From contig JAUIRK010000316.1 of NCBI GenBank assembly GCA_030549495.1, positions 1-64,000 of the forward strand: a stretch of 64,000 bases of DNA. Direction: 5' to 3'. The stretch's first letter is position 1; every line of letters starts with the position of its first letter. Shown piece by piece: positions 37,691 through 49,575 of this stretch. The position numbers and the translations under genes were made by a program. The notes under the pieces are model-generated. The model did not search any database and was not told where the DNA came from. It was given only the letters and a program-made list of their open reading frames with translations. Origin of the DNA: Nectonema munidae. Its lineage: Eukaryota; Nematomorpha; Nectonematoida; Nectonematidae.

Positions 37691-38440
37691 ATTTTCATTA
37701 AACACTTATTTTCAAAAATGATTGATTAATTATAAATCCACTGCATTTCATATAAAAATAAATGTCACCAATCAACTCAGCCTACTTGAAAAGGGTAGCT
37801 TTGATAAAAAATACTGAATACTATATTTTTGACAAACGTGTCAAAATTGATTGATTATGGCAAATTGAGTAAATTTCATGAAAAAATATCATAAAGCGAT
37901 TTAGCACACACAAAAATGGTAGTTTTCACTTATTATAGTTCAACTCGATTCATTTGACATTTCTGTCAAAAATGATTGATTGATGACAAATGAACAGATT
38001 TTCATAAAAAAACTGAGGTCATCAATCGATTCGGCATACGCAAAAATGGTATTTTTGACATATTACACTTTAACTTTCGATTTTTTGACAAATCTGTCAA
38101 AAGTGATTGATTGATTAATGGCAAAATGACAGATTTTCATGAATAACGGATGTCATCAATCGATTCTGCATACTTAAAAAGGGTAGTTTTGACTTATTAC
38201 AGTTGAAAATGTTTGACTTTCAATTTTTTGACATTTGTGTTGAAAATGATTGATTAGTGACAAATTGACACATTTTCATGAAAAACTGAGATCATCAATC
38301 AATTCAGCATGTTTGAAAATGGTAGGTATGACTTTTTGGCTGACAGAAGAGGTTCTAAAACTTTTTAAACGATAGGGCGGATTATGCCCCCCCCCCCCCC
38401 TGCGAAAAACAAGCATCAAAAAAGCCTGCCTTAAATACGG
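37690..38440 (+). mobile_element. Solo right arm of a related piggyBac element
   Basis: About five degenerate units of the right-arm subterminal repeat (tgtcaaaaatgattgatt followed by atcaatc about 50 bases on) lead to a broken GC palindrome (gggcggattatgccc, about 38,375) and an end reading gcctgccttaaatacgg, then TTAA (38,441-38,444). This matches the right terminus of the two full copies, with differences throughout, so it is an older relative. No left end or transposase is present upstream. Confidence 0.82.
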
Positions 38441-39151
38441 TTAATATCATCGGGAAACCTCTTGTTAAAAAGAAATTACTACCGCCTTTACATATTAAAT
38501 TTGGCCTTATTAAACAAATGATTAAGGCTATTGACCAACAAAAAGCAGCGTTTAAGTATCTGAAAGCTAAATTTCAAAAGTTAAGTGAAGCATAAATTAA
38601 AGAAGGAGTCTGTTGGTCCTCAAATTCGTCAACTAATAACTGACAAGAAATTCGAATCAACAATGAATCATTGCATAGGACAGTTTTAAAGGTGTATGCA
38701 ATGGATTACTTCGCAGACACAAAGATGGCGACTACAAAGCTTTAGTTGATGATCTAGTTAGATCTTAGCAGAACTTGGGCTGCAGTATGTCTCAAAGTTC
38801 ATTTTATGCATTCGCATCTTGACTTTTTTCCAGTAAATGCAGCTCAGGTTAGTGATGAACACGAAGAACATTTTCATCAAGATATAGCAAAAATGGGAAA
38901 AAGATATAAAGGAAATTGGAGTCCTACGATTCTTGCAGATTTTTGCTGGAACCTTAGGCGTGACAATAAAGATTCCATGTATAAAAGAAAGAAGTAATAT
39001 GCTTGAATTTATTGTAGATATGTATTTTGAACAAATTGAATGTCTTTTTCTCTTTAAATAAATAGTTTCTTTATATTTCTACAGTATATTTTTCTCTATA
39101 GAGTAAAGTGTTTTTATGTTTCATAATTGCCCTTATTTGTAAAATAAAGTG
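38441..39151 (+). pseudogene. Fragment of an unnamed arthropod transposon-like protein, copy A
   Basis: Translation gives LLPPLHIKFGLIKQMIKA, AAFKYLKAKFQKLSEA and, from 38,806, HSHLDFFPVN, then EEHFHQDIAKMGKRYKG and ADFCW. These motifs belong to a protein family very widely dispersed in arthropod genomes. I know it by pattern but not by an official name. The reading frame is interrupted several times. The copy begins exactly at the TTAA of the piggyBac right arm. The matching 41,558-42,352 is the same fragment without that insertion. Confidence 0.75.
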
Positions 39152-41557
39152 GAAGTGTTTTTAATTTCCTATTCGCAGAAAAAAACGTCGCCTAGAAATT
39201 GAAAATTAAGATAAGATTAATTAACTCACGGTAGCCAAAAAAACATAAAACTTGTATGTTTGTTAACATGCGTTTTTAAAATTAAAATTTGTTCCACAGT
39301 GAATTGATCAAACTTTGGATATACAAACTTTTTTATATGATAGTTATCGAAATATATTATATCTAGATCATAGAAGTAATTGTGTTGTCTCGATAGAGAA
39401 GATACTCTGAAGTTCAGTTCCTAATTTTCCAAGAAACTTCTCATTCTTCTAATATGTGCCAGCGAAACTTTCGTTAGATTTTTATAAATGACTTGTATAC
39501 GTTTTATCTAAAGACGCATTTATCTGCTTTCCTTGACTTGATAACTATATATGCCTTGTTTTTAAAGCACCCTTCAAATTATTCATCGATTCAAAGCCCT
39601 CTTTATAGTAAGGTGATTATAATGCGTTGTTCTTATAAAATTTTCAAGGTTTTGTTAACATTCTTTATCTAATCACACTCTTTTTATTGGCATGTTTAAA
39701 TTGCCTTTCTTCTTATATCCTTAATTTTATATAGCTTAAGAATACCACCTTTTATCAGTTTTCATTTTTTTGAAAGTAAGATCATCATAACCTTTTGAAA
39801 GCCCCTTTTATAACTCTCGTGGCTAGCTTCACTCTACCCAAACTGGAAGGGGGAGCAAAAACCTTTTTTAGATTAAGGTGTAGAAATTATTAACATTTTT
39901 TTCGTCTCACATGTGAAGTATTAATTATTTGAATACAGTTTTTGAAACAGGTTAGTCTAAATTAAGTTGAAAAATAAGCTACAAAAAAACGCCAATTTCA
40001 AAAAACTCTAGAGCTATTAGGACAAAACTTTACATACTTATAAAACGAGAGCTATTTTTCTATTGCTATGAAATTTTTTTCCGTAAATTTCGAATTATGA
40101 TGTGTTCAAAGGCAAAAAAATGGAAAGGTGTAAAATAAGCTCCAAAAAAAGCTGCAATTTAAAGCCTGATTTCGAATAAACGAAAAGCGATAACAAAGTA
40201 AAAATTCACTTACATATAAAACTCGAATCTCTAATTCAGAAAAAACAAATCAAGTTATATATATTAAAAAAAACATTATATTTTAATGATAAGAAGTCAA
40301 AATTTATGGATTTGTCTTCCATTTCTGTTACCTCCATGCTGGTAATAATGTCTATGCGAACTAATTTATAAAAAACTTGTAAAAAAACATTTAGTAAAAT
40401 TTTTAATTTCTTAAAATTAAAAAATCTATTTTTCTAAGATAATCTTTATTTAAAATGTCGATTAAAATATATATTTAATATATTATTTGATTAGAGACCG
40501 TAATGGTACATTCTAATAAATAGATAAAGATCATCAAAGCTAAGCGTTAACGACTAGTTGAAACAGCTAATAGACGACAGTTCAAACCAGAAGAATTAGT
40601 AATTATTAATTAGATAAAAAGTTTCTTTTTAAGATGAGCTGTCATATATAAATCAATGCTTTGATAACTTTAATTAATTTTTATAAAAAAAAAATGAATA
40701 TTACCGCTTAATTCAGCGTGATTGAAAATAGGTGTATATGTGTAAAAAACTTTATATACTTACTTATATAAAAAGTTCATTTTTGAGATGAGCTGTCACA
40801 TTTAGAACAATTTTTTGACAGGTTTAATTGATTTTCATAAAAAATGAATATCACCACTGAATTCAGCATATTTGAAAATGGGTATACATGTGTAAATTTC
40901 GATATTATCATATCGTATTGTGGATCGTCGTTCTTTCTACTTCTTTACCTGATGAGAACATCTAGCAGCTTCAGGATTCCTTTCTCTAAAGATAACCCGG
41001 ATCTATTTAGATTTTTCACTGACCTATAAGCATTTTTGTATAATTTTTGGATAAAAAACCTCGCCTTATATGTGAGTATATACGGTTATTCATTCAGGTG
41101 GGGTGCATGATATTACTCTTATATATTATCTAGTAACACTATTTAATTCAACTTCTAGCAAATAATCATACCCAAATAAAACAGTAGTAAGTCCAGTTAT
41201 AGTAACATGAAATATTGAAAAGATAAAATTATTAAATCGATTCCTCTCAATTTTAACTTTACATCTCGTCCTGAAAGTTTCTTCACTGTTTTCACATTGT
41301 TTTTCAACTACTTCATCAATCCGATACGCATGGAAACCGAAGTTACTTATAAATATTTTTAAGTACTACTTGGATAGTATGATACTACTTATTTTTTCAA
41401 TGTATAAATAAAGTTAAGTATCAAGATAACAAATAGGTTATTTGTACGGATTTAAAAGTCCTGGTGTGTTTTCTATGTAAATGGGATAGCAGATCAAGAG
41501 CTGAGCATTATATCATTTCAGACTGGCCATCGCAGAATGTGGTAACAATCGACTCCC
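39152..41557. other. AT-rich stretch without a gene; traces of piggyBac arm repeats
   Basis: No domain-bearing frame. At about 40,630-40,885 two degenerate units (agatgagctgtcac, then ttgattttcataaaaaatgaat, ccactgaattcagc) resemble the piggyBac right-arm repeats and are probably another worn remnant. At about 39,960-40,200 two similar stretches with aataagctacaaaaaaa / aataagctccaaaaaaa form a local imperfect repeat. Confidence 0.55.
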
Positions 41558-42352
41558 TTAATATCGTCGGGAAACCTCCTGTTAAAAAAAATTACAACCG
41601 CATTTACATATTAAATTTGGCCTTATTAAACAAATGATTAAGGCTATTGACCAACAAAAAGCAGCGTTTAAGTATCTGAAAGCTAAATTTCGAAAGTTAA
41701 GTGAAGCAAAAATTAAAGAAGGAGTCTGTTGGTCCTCAAATTCGTCAACTAATAACTGACAAGAAATTCGAATCAACAATGAATCATTGCATAGGACAGT
41801 TTTAAAGGTGTATGCAATGGATTACTTCGCAGACACAAAGATGGCGACTACAAAGCTTTAGTTGATGATCTAGTTAGATCTTATCAGAACTTGGGCTCCA
41901 GTATATCTCAAGGTTCATTTTATGCATTCGCATCTTGACTTTTTTCCAGTAAATGCAGCTCAGGTTAGTGATGAACACGAAGAACATTTTCATCAAGATA
42001 TAGCGAAAATGGGAAAAAGATATAAAGGTAAATGGAGTCCTATGATGCTTGCAGATTTTTGCTGGAAACTTAGGCGTGATAATAAAGATTCCATGTATAA
42101 AAGAAAGATATAAAGGAAAATGAAGTCCCCATATGCTTCCAGATTTTTGCTGAAACCTTTGGCGCGAGAATAAAGATTCCAAGTATAAAAGAAAAGTAAT
42201 ATGCTTGAATTTATTGTAGATATGTATTTTGAACAAATTGAATGTCTTTTCCTCTTATAAATAGTTTATTTATATTTCTACAGTATATTTTTCTCTATAG
42301 AGTAAAGTGTTTTTATGTTTTATAATTGCCCTTATTTGTAAAATAAAGTGGA
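41558..42352 (+). pseudogene. Same unnamed protein family, copy B
   Basis: Closely matches 38,441-39,151 from the TTAA at 41,558 on, and continues upstream of it, so it keeps the unoccupied target site. It contains LHIKFGLIKQMIKA and, from 41,922, HSHLDFFPVN with FHQDIAKMGKRYKG. At about 42,018-42,198 a 90-bp segment is tandemly duplicated relative to copy A. The frame is broken in several places. Confidence 0.75.
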
Positions 42353-43545
42353 TGTGGAAAACTATCTTCCTCTTTTGCAACTTCTTGAGGCGCTTCAATC
42401 AAGCAGTAATTTGAGAGTATCAATAGATTCAAGTGGAATTCTAAAACATTTCAAAAGAAAAAAATTTATTTTTGTCTGTTTAGTTTTCCATAAAATTTTA
42501 GAGCTTTTCACTACTTTGAACATCTTTTTTCAAGTAAGATCATCTTTACTAAAACCTTTAAGCATGTTATTTAATTTAAACTCAATGTTTTAGAGTAATT
42601 CCTCAAATATCGTCACAGCAAAAAGCTTGATTGACTTCACCTTGAACGTCCTAAAAAAATAGAGAAAAAAGAAAACTTATTTTAAAAAATTTGTGGAAAT
42701 TTCAAACAATATATACTCAGAAGACGCTAGAAGTCAAAGAAAAAAAAAGTTTCCCTGAAAGATTGAGTGATTTTAAAGTTGATTCATCCATGAAGCCTAA
42801 TTCTGATGATAATAATTCAGAAATTGCAAAAATTAGAAAAATATATTATGAATGCTTTGATTCAGTAATACAGGAAATTTCAAAAAGGTAAAAAATGATA
42901 TATTACCATTTTGCTTAATGAGTTTTTGGAATTTTTCAGATTTACAAATCAAAACATTTCTATTATAAATGCTATTAACTGTCTTATGCCTAGTTCAAAA
43001 GAACATTTTCTTATGTACGAGAAAATCAAACCACTATGCACTCTTCTTGAATTAAGACTGACGAAAATATTTTATCTTCTCAGTGCTTAGTAATCTATCA
43101 TTTGAATAATACGTTTTCTATAATAATAATCGTTTTTAATATTTGACATAACTAGGTTATCAAAACTTTTTTGGAGGGAAAGAACTTACTACCAGGAATA
43201 GAAATTTTTGATATTTTAAAAGAATGATATCCCATCAAGTCCGCATGTAATGAGATATTTTCTTTCTATATTGGTAATTATGATATTTTTACTAAAATAT
43301 TATTTACTTTACAGTATATTTTTAAGCTGCTTTAACAATAGTCATCAGCACAGCGTTGTGTGAAAGAAGTTTTTCAACACTTAAAAGAGTTTACTTCTTC
43401 ACGACAGTCGATGCTGAGTGAAAGAAAAAAAAACTTGATAATACTTTCTCAAGGGAAAAAACTCACCAAGAAATTTTCATTTGATGATTTCGTAAAGAAT
43501 TTTAACAAAAAACCAATAAGACTAACGTCAACTGTCTGAACATGG
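42348..43545 (+). pseudogene. hAT transposase remnant, ZMYM1-like
   Basis: Consecutive frames give LLQLLEALQ, then FHKILELFTTLN, then KIRKIYYECFDSVIQEISKRF. An intron-like gap (gtaaaa near 42,888 to tttcag near 42,940) leads into a segment ending NCLMPSSKEHF. The dimerisation region follows at about 43,335: STALCERSFSTLKRVY, then a shifted SMLSERKKNLIILS. The CERSFSTLKR motif is diagnostic of hAT transposases; the earlier part resembles the TTF/ZMYM1-like branch. The N-terminal zinc-finger part and catalytic core start are missing or run into the fragment before it. Several frame changes. Confidence 0.7.
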
Positions 43546-44193
43546 AATATTAACTTATTCACAATTTTTTAATAAAATGATTCTTCTTTAATTTTTGTCT
43601 CAAAGATAGTTTTCAAATGATTTTTTATATCTATTTTTGTCACATTGATAAAAGCTTTTTTTAAAAAACTTTAAGTGTATATTCAACACACTAGAAAGTT
43701 TGAGCCCCTTAAAAAATTTTTGTTAGCGCGGGCACTGGAATTAACCCTGTTAAAATTATATCAATTAGAATTCAGGGGTAGGCAACCTCCGGCCCACGGG
43801 CCAAACATTTTCATCCGGCCCAATGATTTTTTAATTTTAGTTAATAGAATCTGGTCCGCATACCTACAAGAAATTAAAATAAGATGTTTTTTGATTATTA
43901 GCATTAATACTATATAATAATAAGGTTGCATTGCAGCCTATTTATGTATTTGTTTTCGTACTAGACGAGCTATATTTTCAAGAAATTATATTTCATATGT
44001 AAGACAGCATGTGTTTGATTCATCATACACATCTGATATCAATTGTAATAAAGTATTTGCAAGAGAGCAAACATAACAACAGATGCCCATTTCGCTTAAC
44101 TGATATATGAAATGTATCATAATATAAGAACGTTCAACCTTAAGTGTGAAAGGTATTTTTCATAGAGCGCTTTGGACATGCACTATGTCTCAT
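43546..44193. other. Spacer with a hAT left terminus
   Basis: At 43,773 the sequence starts CAGGGGTAGGCAACCTCCGG, typical of hAT (Charlie-like) terminal inverted repeats. A second ccggccca follows 40 bases on. It probably marks the left end of the hAT whose transposase resumes at 46,533. No matching right end was found. The rest holds no gene. Confidence 0.65.
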
Positions 44194-46530
44194 ATATGGT
44201 ACCTCGGTTTTCGAACGTCTCCGTACTCGTACAATTCGGTTTTCGACCAAAAAATTCGTGCCGTAATTGTTTCAGTTTTCGACCAGATATCGGTACTCGA
44301 TCAGCTCCCAAACACGCGATGAACGCATATTTGTTCAGGAATAGTTTAATAAAAAGCAAAGTACTTTATTGTTTTATACATGTATGTATTTATTTTGTTT
44401 AAATATTCGTGGAATATACAAACATTTGAATATTAAATATTTATGTAATAATTTTTTGCTAATTTTCCTGACTATTTACATAGTATATTATTATATATTT
44501 TTATTTTAGATACGACCCAATCATGTCTCCTAAAAAGAATATGAATGACGGTGACAAAGGAAAGCAAAAAACTACGAGAGCGACAATAGAAGTAAAGAAG
44601 GAAATAATAGGAAAATATGAGAATGGTGTTCGTGTTTCCAATCTTGCATCGACGTATGGCATACCGAAGTCGACAATATCAACGTTTTTGAAAAATAAAG
44701 AGATTCTTAAAGCCGCTGATGTTGCAAAAGGATCTAAAGGAATAAGCAAGCAAAGACCACAAATAATTGAAGAAGTTGAGAAGTTACTGCTTGTGTTTAT
44801 TAAAGAGAAACAGTTGAAAGGGGATAGTGTGAGTGAAGCATTTATCTGTGAAAAGGCGCTAAATATCTATGGCGATCTAGTTAATAAAATTCCTGGTGCA
44901 AGTTCTAAAGACTTTGACTTTAATGCAAGCAGAGGATGGTTCGAAAAGTTTAAGAAAAGAAGCGGAATTCACAGTGTACTTAGGCATGGAGAGGCGGCAA
45001 GTTCAAACAAGGAAGGAGCAGAGAAGTTTAAAAAAGAATTTAGTGACTTCATAAAAGCAGAAGGTCTCGTCCCACAACAAGTCTTTAATGGAGACGAAAC
45101 AGGTTTATTCTGGAAAAAATTGCCAAATCGCACTTTTATAACGAAAGATGAAAAAGCGTTGCCAGGCCATAAACCTATGAAAGACAGGTTGACTCTTTTG
45201 ATGTGTGGTAACGCTAGTGGTGATTTCAAAGTGAAGCCACTCTTGATTTATCACTCAGATAACCCTAGAGTATTCAAGCGGAATAATGTAATGAAAAGCA
45301 AATTGCCTGTAATGTGGAGGGCAAATGCAAAGGCTTGGGTCACTCGGAAAGTTTTCACCGAGTGGATGCTTGAAGTTTTTGCTCCAAGTGTGAAAAAATA
45401 TCTTCAGGAAATGGGGTTGCCATTAAAATGCCTCCTATTACTTGACAATGCTCCCGCACACCCTCCAGATTTGGAGGCGGACTTGGTTAAAGAATTTGAT
45501 TTTATTCAAGTAAAATTTCTTCCACCTAACACGACTTCGATATTACAGCCAATTGACCAACAGGTGATTTCAAATTTTAAAAAATTATACACTAAAGGCC
45601 TGTTTCGTAAGTGTTTTGAAATTACGAATGACACTGAATTAACTTTGAAAGAGTTTTGGAAAAACCATTTCCATGTCTTGAATGCTATCAATCTCATTGA
45701 CAGTGCATGGAACCAAGTAAGCTACAGGACAATGAATTCTGCTTGGAAGAAACTATGACCAGAATGTGTAATAGAACAAGACTTTGATGGACCTAGCCAA
45801 AAAATTGTTGACAATTCTATCATCGGTGATATTGTGACTATAGGGCAAAGTATGGGATTGGAGGTAAACGCAGATGATGTTGAAGAGCTTGTGGAAGACC
45901 ATAGTATCGAGCTAACTACAGAAGAACTCAAACATCTTCAAAATGAACAGAAAACAACGGCTGATGAAATTGAAGAAAAAGAAGAGGATAAAGAAAATGC
46001 CTCAAGTGCTCTAATGAAAGAAATGATTTCAAAATGGATTGATCTGCAAAACTTTGTTGAGAAATACCACCCAGACACAGTGATTACAAATAGAATGGTG
46101 AACATGTTCAATGACAATGTGATGGCTCATTTCAAAAAAATATTAAAGTGCCGACAAAAACAGCAAACACTGAAAAAATTTTTAGTGAAAAGAACAGACT
46201 CCCCAAAGCAGATTTCACGTGAGCCAAAAAGACAGAGAACAGTGACAGAAGAAGATGAAGAACGTGATTTCCCAGAAGTTACTATGGAAGAGGGCTCCAC
46301 TTAACTTGCTCCGTTATCAATACCATGTATCGCGTGAATAAACATTTTTTCTTTATTTTTTCATTTTAGTAATACGTATATACATATACTTTACACTTCA
46401 TTTGGTGCTTGAGAACGGATTATTTGCTTTTACATTATTTCTTATAGGAATAAATGATTCGGTGCTCGACCAAATCGGTTTTCGAACACTTTGTAGGAAC
46501 GAATTATGTTCGAAAACCGAGGTACCACTG
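44194..46530 (+). mobile_element. Tigger/pogo DNA transposon
   Basis: The right end reads cgaaaaccgaggtaccactg followed by TA (46,531-46,532). The left end carries the inverse, ggtacctcggttttcgaac, from 44,198, with the outermost bases worn. TA duplication and CAGTGGTACC-type ends are those of Tigger elements. Further copies of ttcggttttcgacc lie just inside both ends. The single gene is on the plus strand. It interrupts a hAT element whose coding sequence continues at 46,533. Confidence 0.88.
44523..46304 (+). pseudogene. Tigger/pogo transposase (one nonsense codon)
   Basis: DDE transposase of the pogo superfamily. From the ATG: a CENP-B-type helix-turn-helix (VSNLASTYGIPKSTISTFL, about residues 37-55), a second Tc5/CENP-B HTH with a GWFEKFKKRSGI core (about residue 138), then the DDE core with FNGDETGLFW, LLLLDNAPAHPP and LQPIDQQVISNF carrying the three Asp. 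The frame stops at TGA 45,756-45,758 after SAWKKL, where relatives normally have Trp-Pro-Glu; TGG to TGA explains it. The same frame is then open to 46,304 and encodes the usual acidic tail, with DDVEELVEDH and a Lys-rich end. Otherwise the gene looks full length at about 590 residues, so the loss is recent or the assembly has an error. Confidence 0.93.
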
Positions 46531-46532
46531 TA

Positions 46533-47850
46533 TTTGAAAAAATTAGCTGTTCTAAAAGAATACAACGTAAGAAGTCACTGGCAAACAGAAAATGGCTCTT
46601 CAAAGTTCGCTTCGATGTCTGCTGTAGAACGAATAGTTTCAATTGATAAACTGAAAAGCAACCTGGAGAAACAATTTTTTCTTTTTCACAAGCAGAATGT
46701 TGAGGCAGAAAATGTAACACGCGCGACGAAGTCTCCAAAATCCTCGCTTACCGAATGAAGCCATTCACAGATGGAGAAATCATTAAAGAATGCTTTCTTG
46801 CTGTAGTGGATTCCATCTGTCCCGAGCAGCGTTCTGCCTTTGAGAAAGTGAGTCTTTCTTCCCGTACTGTTTGCCGCCGCATTGAAGATATGTCCGACAA
46901 CGTAAACGACTCACTTAAAACACGTATCTCGAAATTTGAAGCATTTTCTCTTGCTTTGGATGAAAGCACAGAGAGAAAGGACACAGCACAGTTGTCTATT
47001 TTATTAGAGGTGTTACTCAAGATCTTCAAGTTTTTGAGGAATTCCTCCAACTTATCCCACTTCGCGACACTGTCACAGGACAAAATATTTTTCAGCGTTG
47101 CTTCGATGTGTTGATGAGTACTCTTTGGATCTTTCCCGTCTTGTATGTTTGACAACTGACGCTGCTTCAGCAATGGTTGGAGAAAAAAAAGGCGCAACTT
47201 CGCTGCTTATTCGTCATTGTGAAACTGCTGAATACACTGAATCTATTCATAAATTACAAAGTATCATCTATCAAGAGACATTGTGCGCCAAGTCTGCCAA
47301 TCTCGCTAATGTAATGTCTATTGTGATTAAGGTTGTAAATTTCATTTTATCCCGAAGCCTTAATCATTTTCAATTCCAAGCCCTTTTGGACTGTTTTAAG
47401 GAGTAGTATAACGATCTTCTTTACTTATGTGAGGTACGATGGCTAAGTCGTGGGGCTATGCTGTCTCGGGTATTCGATCTACAGCAAGAAATTGCTACTT
47501 TTTTACATCAAAAAAATCTTTTATAAGCTGCAAATTTTTCAGATCCAAAATGGCTAGCTCGTTTGGCATTTCTTATGGACATAACAACACATCTGAACTC
47601 ACTAAACGTAAAGCTGCAAGGTGAAGGGATTCTTGTCACCGACATGTTTGCGCAGATTACTGCTTTGAGGTTAAAATGCGCCCTTGGGAAGCTCAATTGA
47701 CTTCAGGACAATTTACACATTTCTCATCTTGTTGCATGTGTTCCTGCGAATATAGACAGGGCCACCTGCGTTAGTGTTATCAAAATACTGCGTGAAGAAT
47801 TTGCTACCCATTTTGCAGCACAAGATTGTTAAGTACAAACTTCAAGCTTT
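46533..47850 (+). pseudogene. hAT transposase, Charlie/ZBED5-like, N-terminally cut by Tigger
   Basis: Translated in shifting frames, the sequence follows the ZBED5/GTF2IRD2-type hAT transposases: LAVLKEYNVRSHW (zinc-finger end), KPFTDGEIIKECFL, SLSSRTVCRRIEDM, FSLALDESTERKDTAQL with the catalytic Asp-Glu-Ser-Thr, VCLTTDAASAMVG, then YLCEVRWLSRGAML, DPKWLARLAFLMDI and LREEFATHF. Order and spacing are normal, but it is split into at least four frames. The first half of the BED zinc finger should lie left of the Tigger element and is not seen, so a deletion accompanied or preceded that insertion. The probable left terminus of the element is at 43,773. Confidence 0.85.
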
Positions 47851-47859
47851 TTACTTCTC

Positions 47860-47995
47860 CAAAGAAAAGGCCTGTGGAAAAAAAGGCTTTTTCTTCATCA
47901 TACCACTTTGCAGCAAAAGATAATTAGAGAAGCGTTATGCTGACATCGCTAAGCTGATAATTGCAGTTGTTGCAAATCATATTGCAGTGTCGAGT
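47860..47995 (+). repeat. Left arm of an inverted repeat around the Mutator-like piece
   Basis: Contains atcataccactttgcagc, gctgacatcgctaagctg and gttgttgcaaatcatattg in that order. The same three blocks occur on the minus strand at about 49,134-49,290. Spacing is similar, with several differences. Together they bracket about 1.1 kb holding a Mutator-like transposase end, so they may be its long terminal inverted repeats. Confidence 0.65.
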
Positions 47996-48249
47996 TAGTA
48001 GCTACTACTACACCACTACTAACACATGCATTAGAACTTCTAATGTAGGAAACAAGGAAGAACTGAATTCAATTAGGGTAGTTTCTAAGGATTGTAAAAA
48101 GTATAATAACAAATTGAAAAAGTTGCAGATATTGGGATTAACTATAATTTTCCGGTGTATGAGTATGTATATTCAAATTATGTTTTCACAAATCTTTTTT
48201 AATTATTTTTTTAAGATTTTTTTAAGTATTTTGAAAAAATCTGGTTAAA

Positions 48250-48520
48250 GTGTTTTCCTCCAAATATATGGAATGTTTTTGATAGAAAAGTTAGAACTAA
48301 TAATCACTGCGAGGGTTGGCATAGTGGGTAATATTTATTATATGTCAAAAAACTTATGCATTTTTTCTTATATTTAAGCTTACGAAGTTCATTACCCGTT
48401 GAGCACCCAAATATTTGTGAAGTTCTTGAATTTTTTAAAAAAGAAGAAACAAAAATAATAAAAAAAATCGACCAAATTGAATGTGGAAAAAATTAGCTGA
48501 TTCAAAAGAAGATGAAGAAA
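48250..48520 (+). pseudogene. Mutator-like (MULE) transposase C-terminal fragment
   Basis: Reads PPNIWNVFDRKVRTNNHCEGWH, then an intron-like gt..ag gap (about 48,329-48,379), then LPVEHPNICEVLEFFKKEE up to a stop near 48,498. IWNV plus RTNNxxEGWH is the C-terminal signature of MULE transposases common in arthropods. The DDE core upstream is not recognisable. A 109-codon frame at 48,481-48,807 (MWKKLADSKEDEEKF) follows in another phase with no known domain. Confidence 0.65.
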
Positions 48521-49133
48521 AGTTTTTAAAAGAAGCCAAAGAAGATTTTTTTGCAAAAAAAAATGTTCTTTCATATTTAAAAAAAGTTTATTCATTAATA
48601 ATGAAGTCTAAAAGTCTTCAAATAGAAGGAAATGAGTTTGATGAAATTAATTTTTTAAAAATTAACGACAATCATATTCCTTTTTTTATAGATTCTTTGT
48701 TAATAATTTCAAAAATAATAAAGTTTTATTTTTACTTATTTTTATTTCATCTTTTAGATATAGTTGAAAATTTTATAGTGGTAAAAATATGTTGCAATTT
48801 ATTATAAAGTTATGCTAATTTACTCTATTTAATTAATTAAAAGGTAAAAAGTTTGATATTATGTATATATTTCATTTTTTTAATAGATATTTTATAAAAT
48901 AACATTTGAAAAGATATATAATGGAATTTTTTTATTTTGATGTGTAAGAAAAATTGAAATAATTTTTTTAGAAAATTTTAGATATATGAAGATATGTTGT
49001 ATGTAAATTTGATATTTATGTAAACTTGTTTGCTTTATTTTTTAAAACTCTAAAATTTGTATTGATGTTGCATGCGGGCAAAAAGTCTGTTTATTGCTGC
49101 AGGGAGGTTTTGCATGCCTTAGGAGCGATGTAG

Positions 49134-49290
49134 CAGTAGTATGCCACTACAATATGATTTGCAACAACTTTGAAATTGCCAGCTTAGCGATGTCAGCGTG
49201 ACGCCACTGTAATTATTTTTTGCTGCAAAGTGGTATGATGTAGGAAAGGCCTCTTTTTTACACATGCCTTTTTTTCCTAGAACCATCGGA
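49134..49290 (-). repeat. Right arm of the inverted repeat around the Mutator-like piece
   Basis: Reverse-complement partner of 47,860-47,995. The best-kept blocks are the cataccactttgcagca and gctgacatcgctaagctg segments read on the minus strand. Confidence 0.65.
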
Positions 49291-49575
49291 GAATTTCTGA
49301 TTGTGGTGACAATCCTTTCTTGACAATCGCCTAGAACCATTTTCATTATATCATATGCTATTATCATCAATCATCATAAATTATCCTATTAACCGGGATT
49401 CAACCCATCAAACGTGTTCCGCTATGAACTCGTCATTTCACTAATTTACAACATATTATTTTCAAACAAACTCATCGACGCAATTATCTTCAATCATCAT
49501 ATAATATCAAAATAAAGGTAAAGCCAAAAGCGCTGCTTGATTCAAGTTTTGATTAATTATTATTTCAATAATTGT

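Noticed and set aside
41582-42236. Minus-strand frames opposite copy B
   Set aside because: Shadows of the plus-strand protein-family fragment, which has the recognisable motifs.
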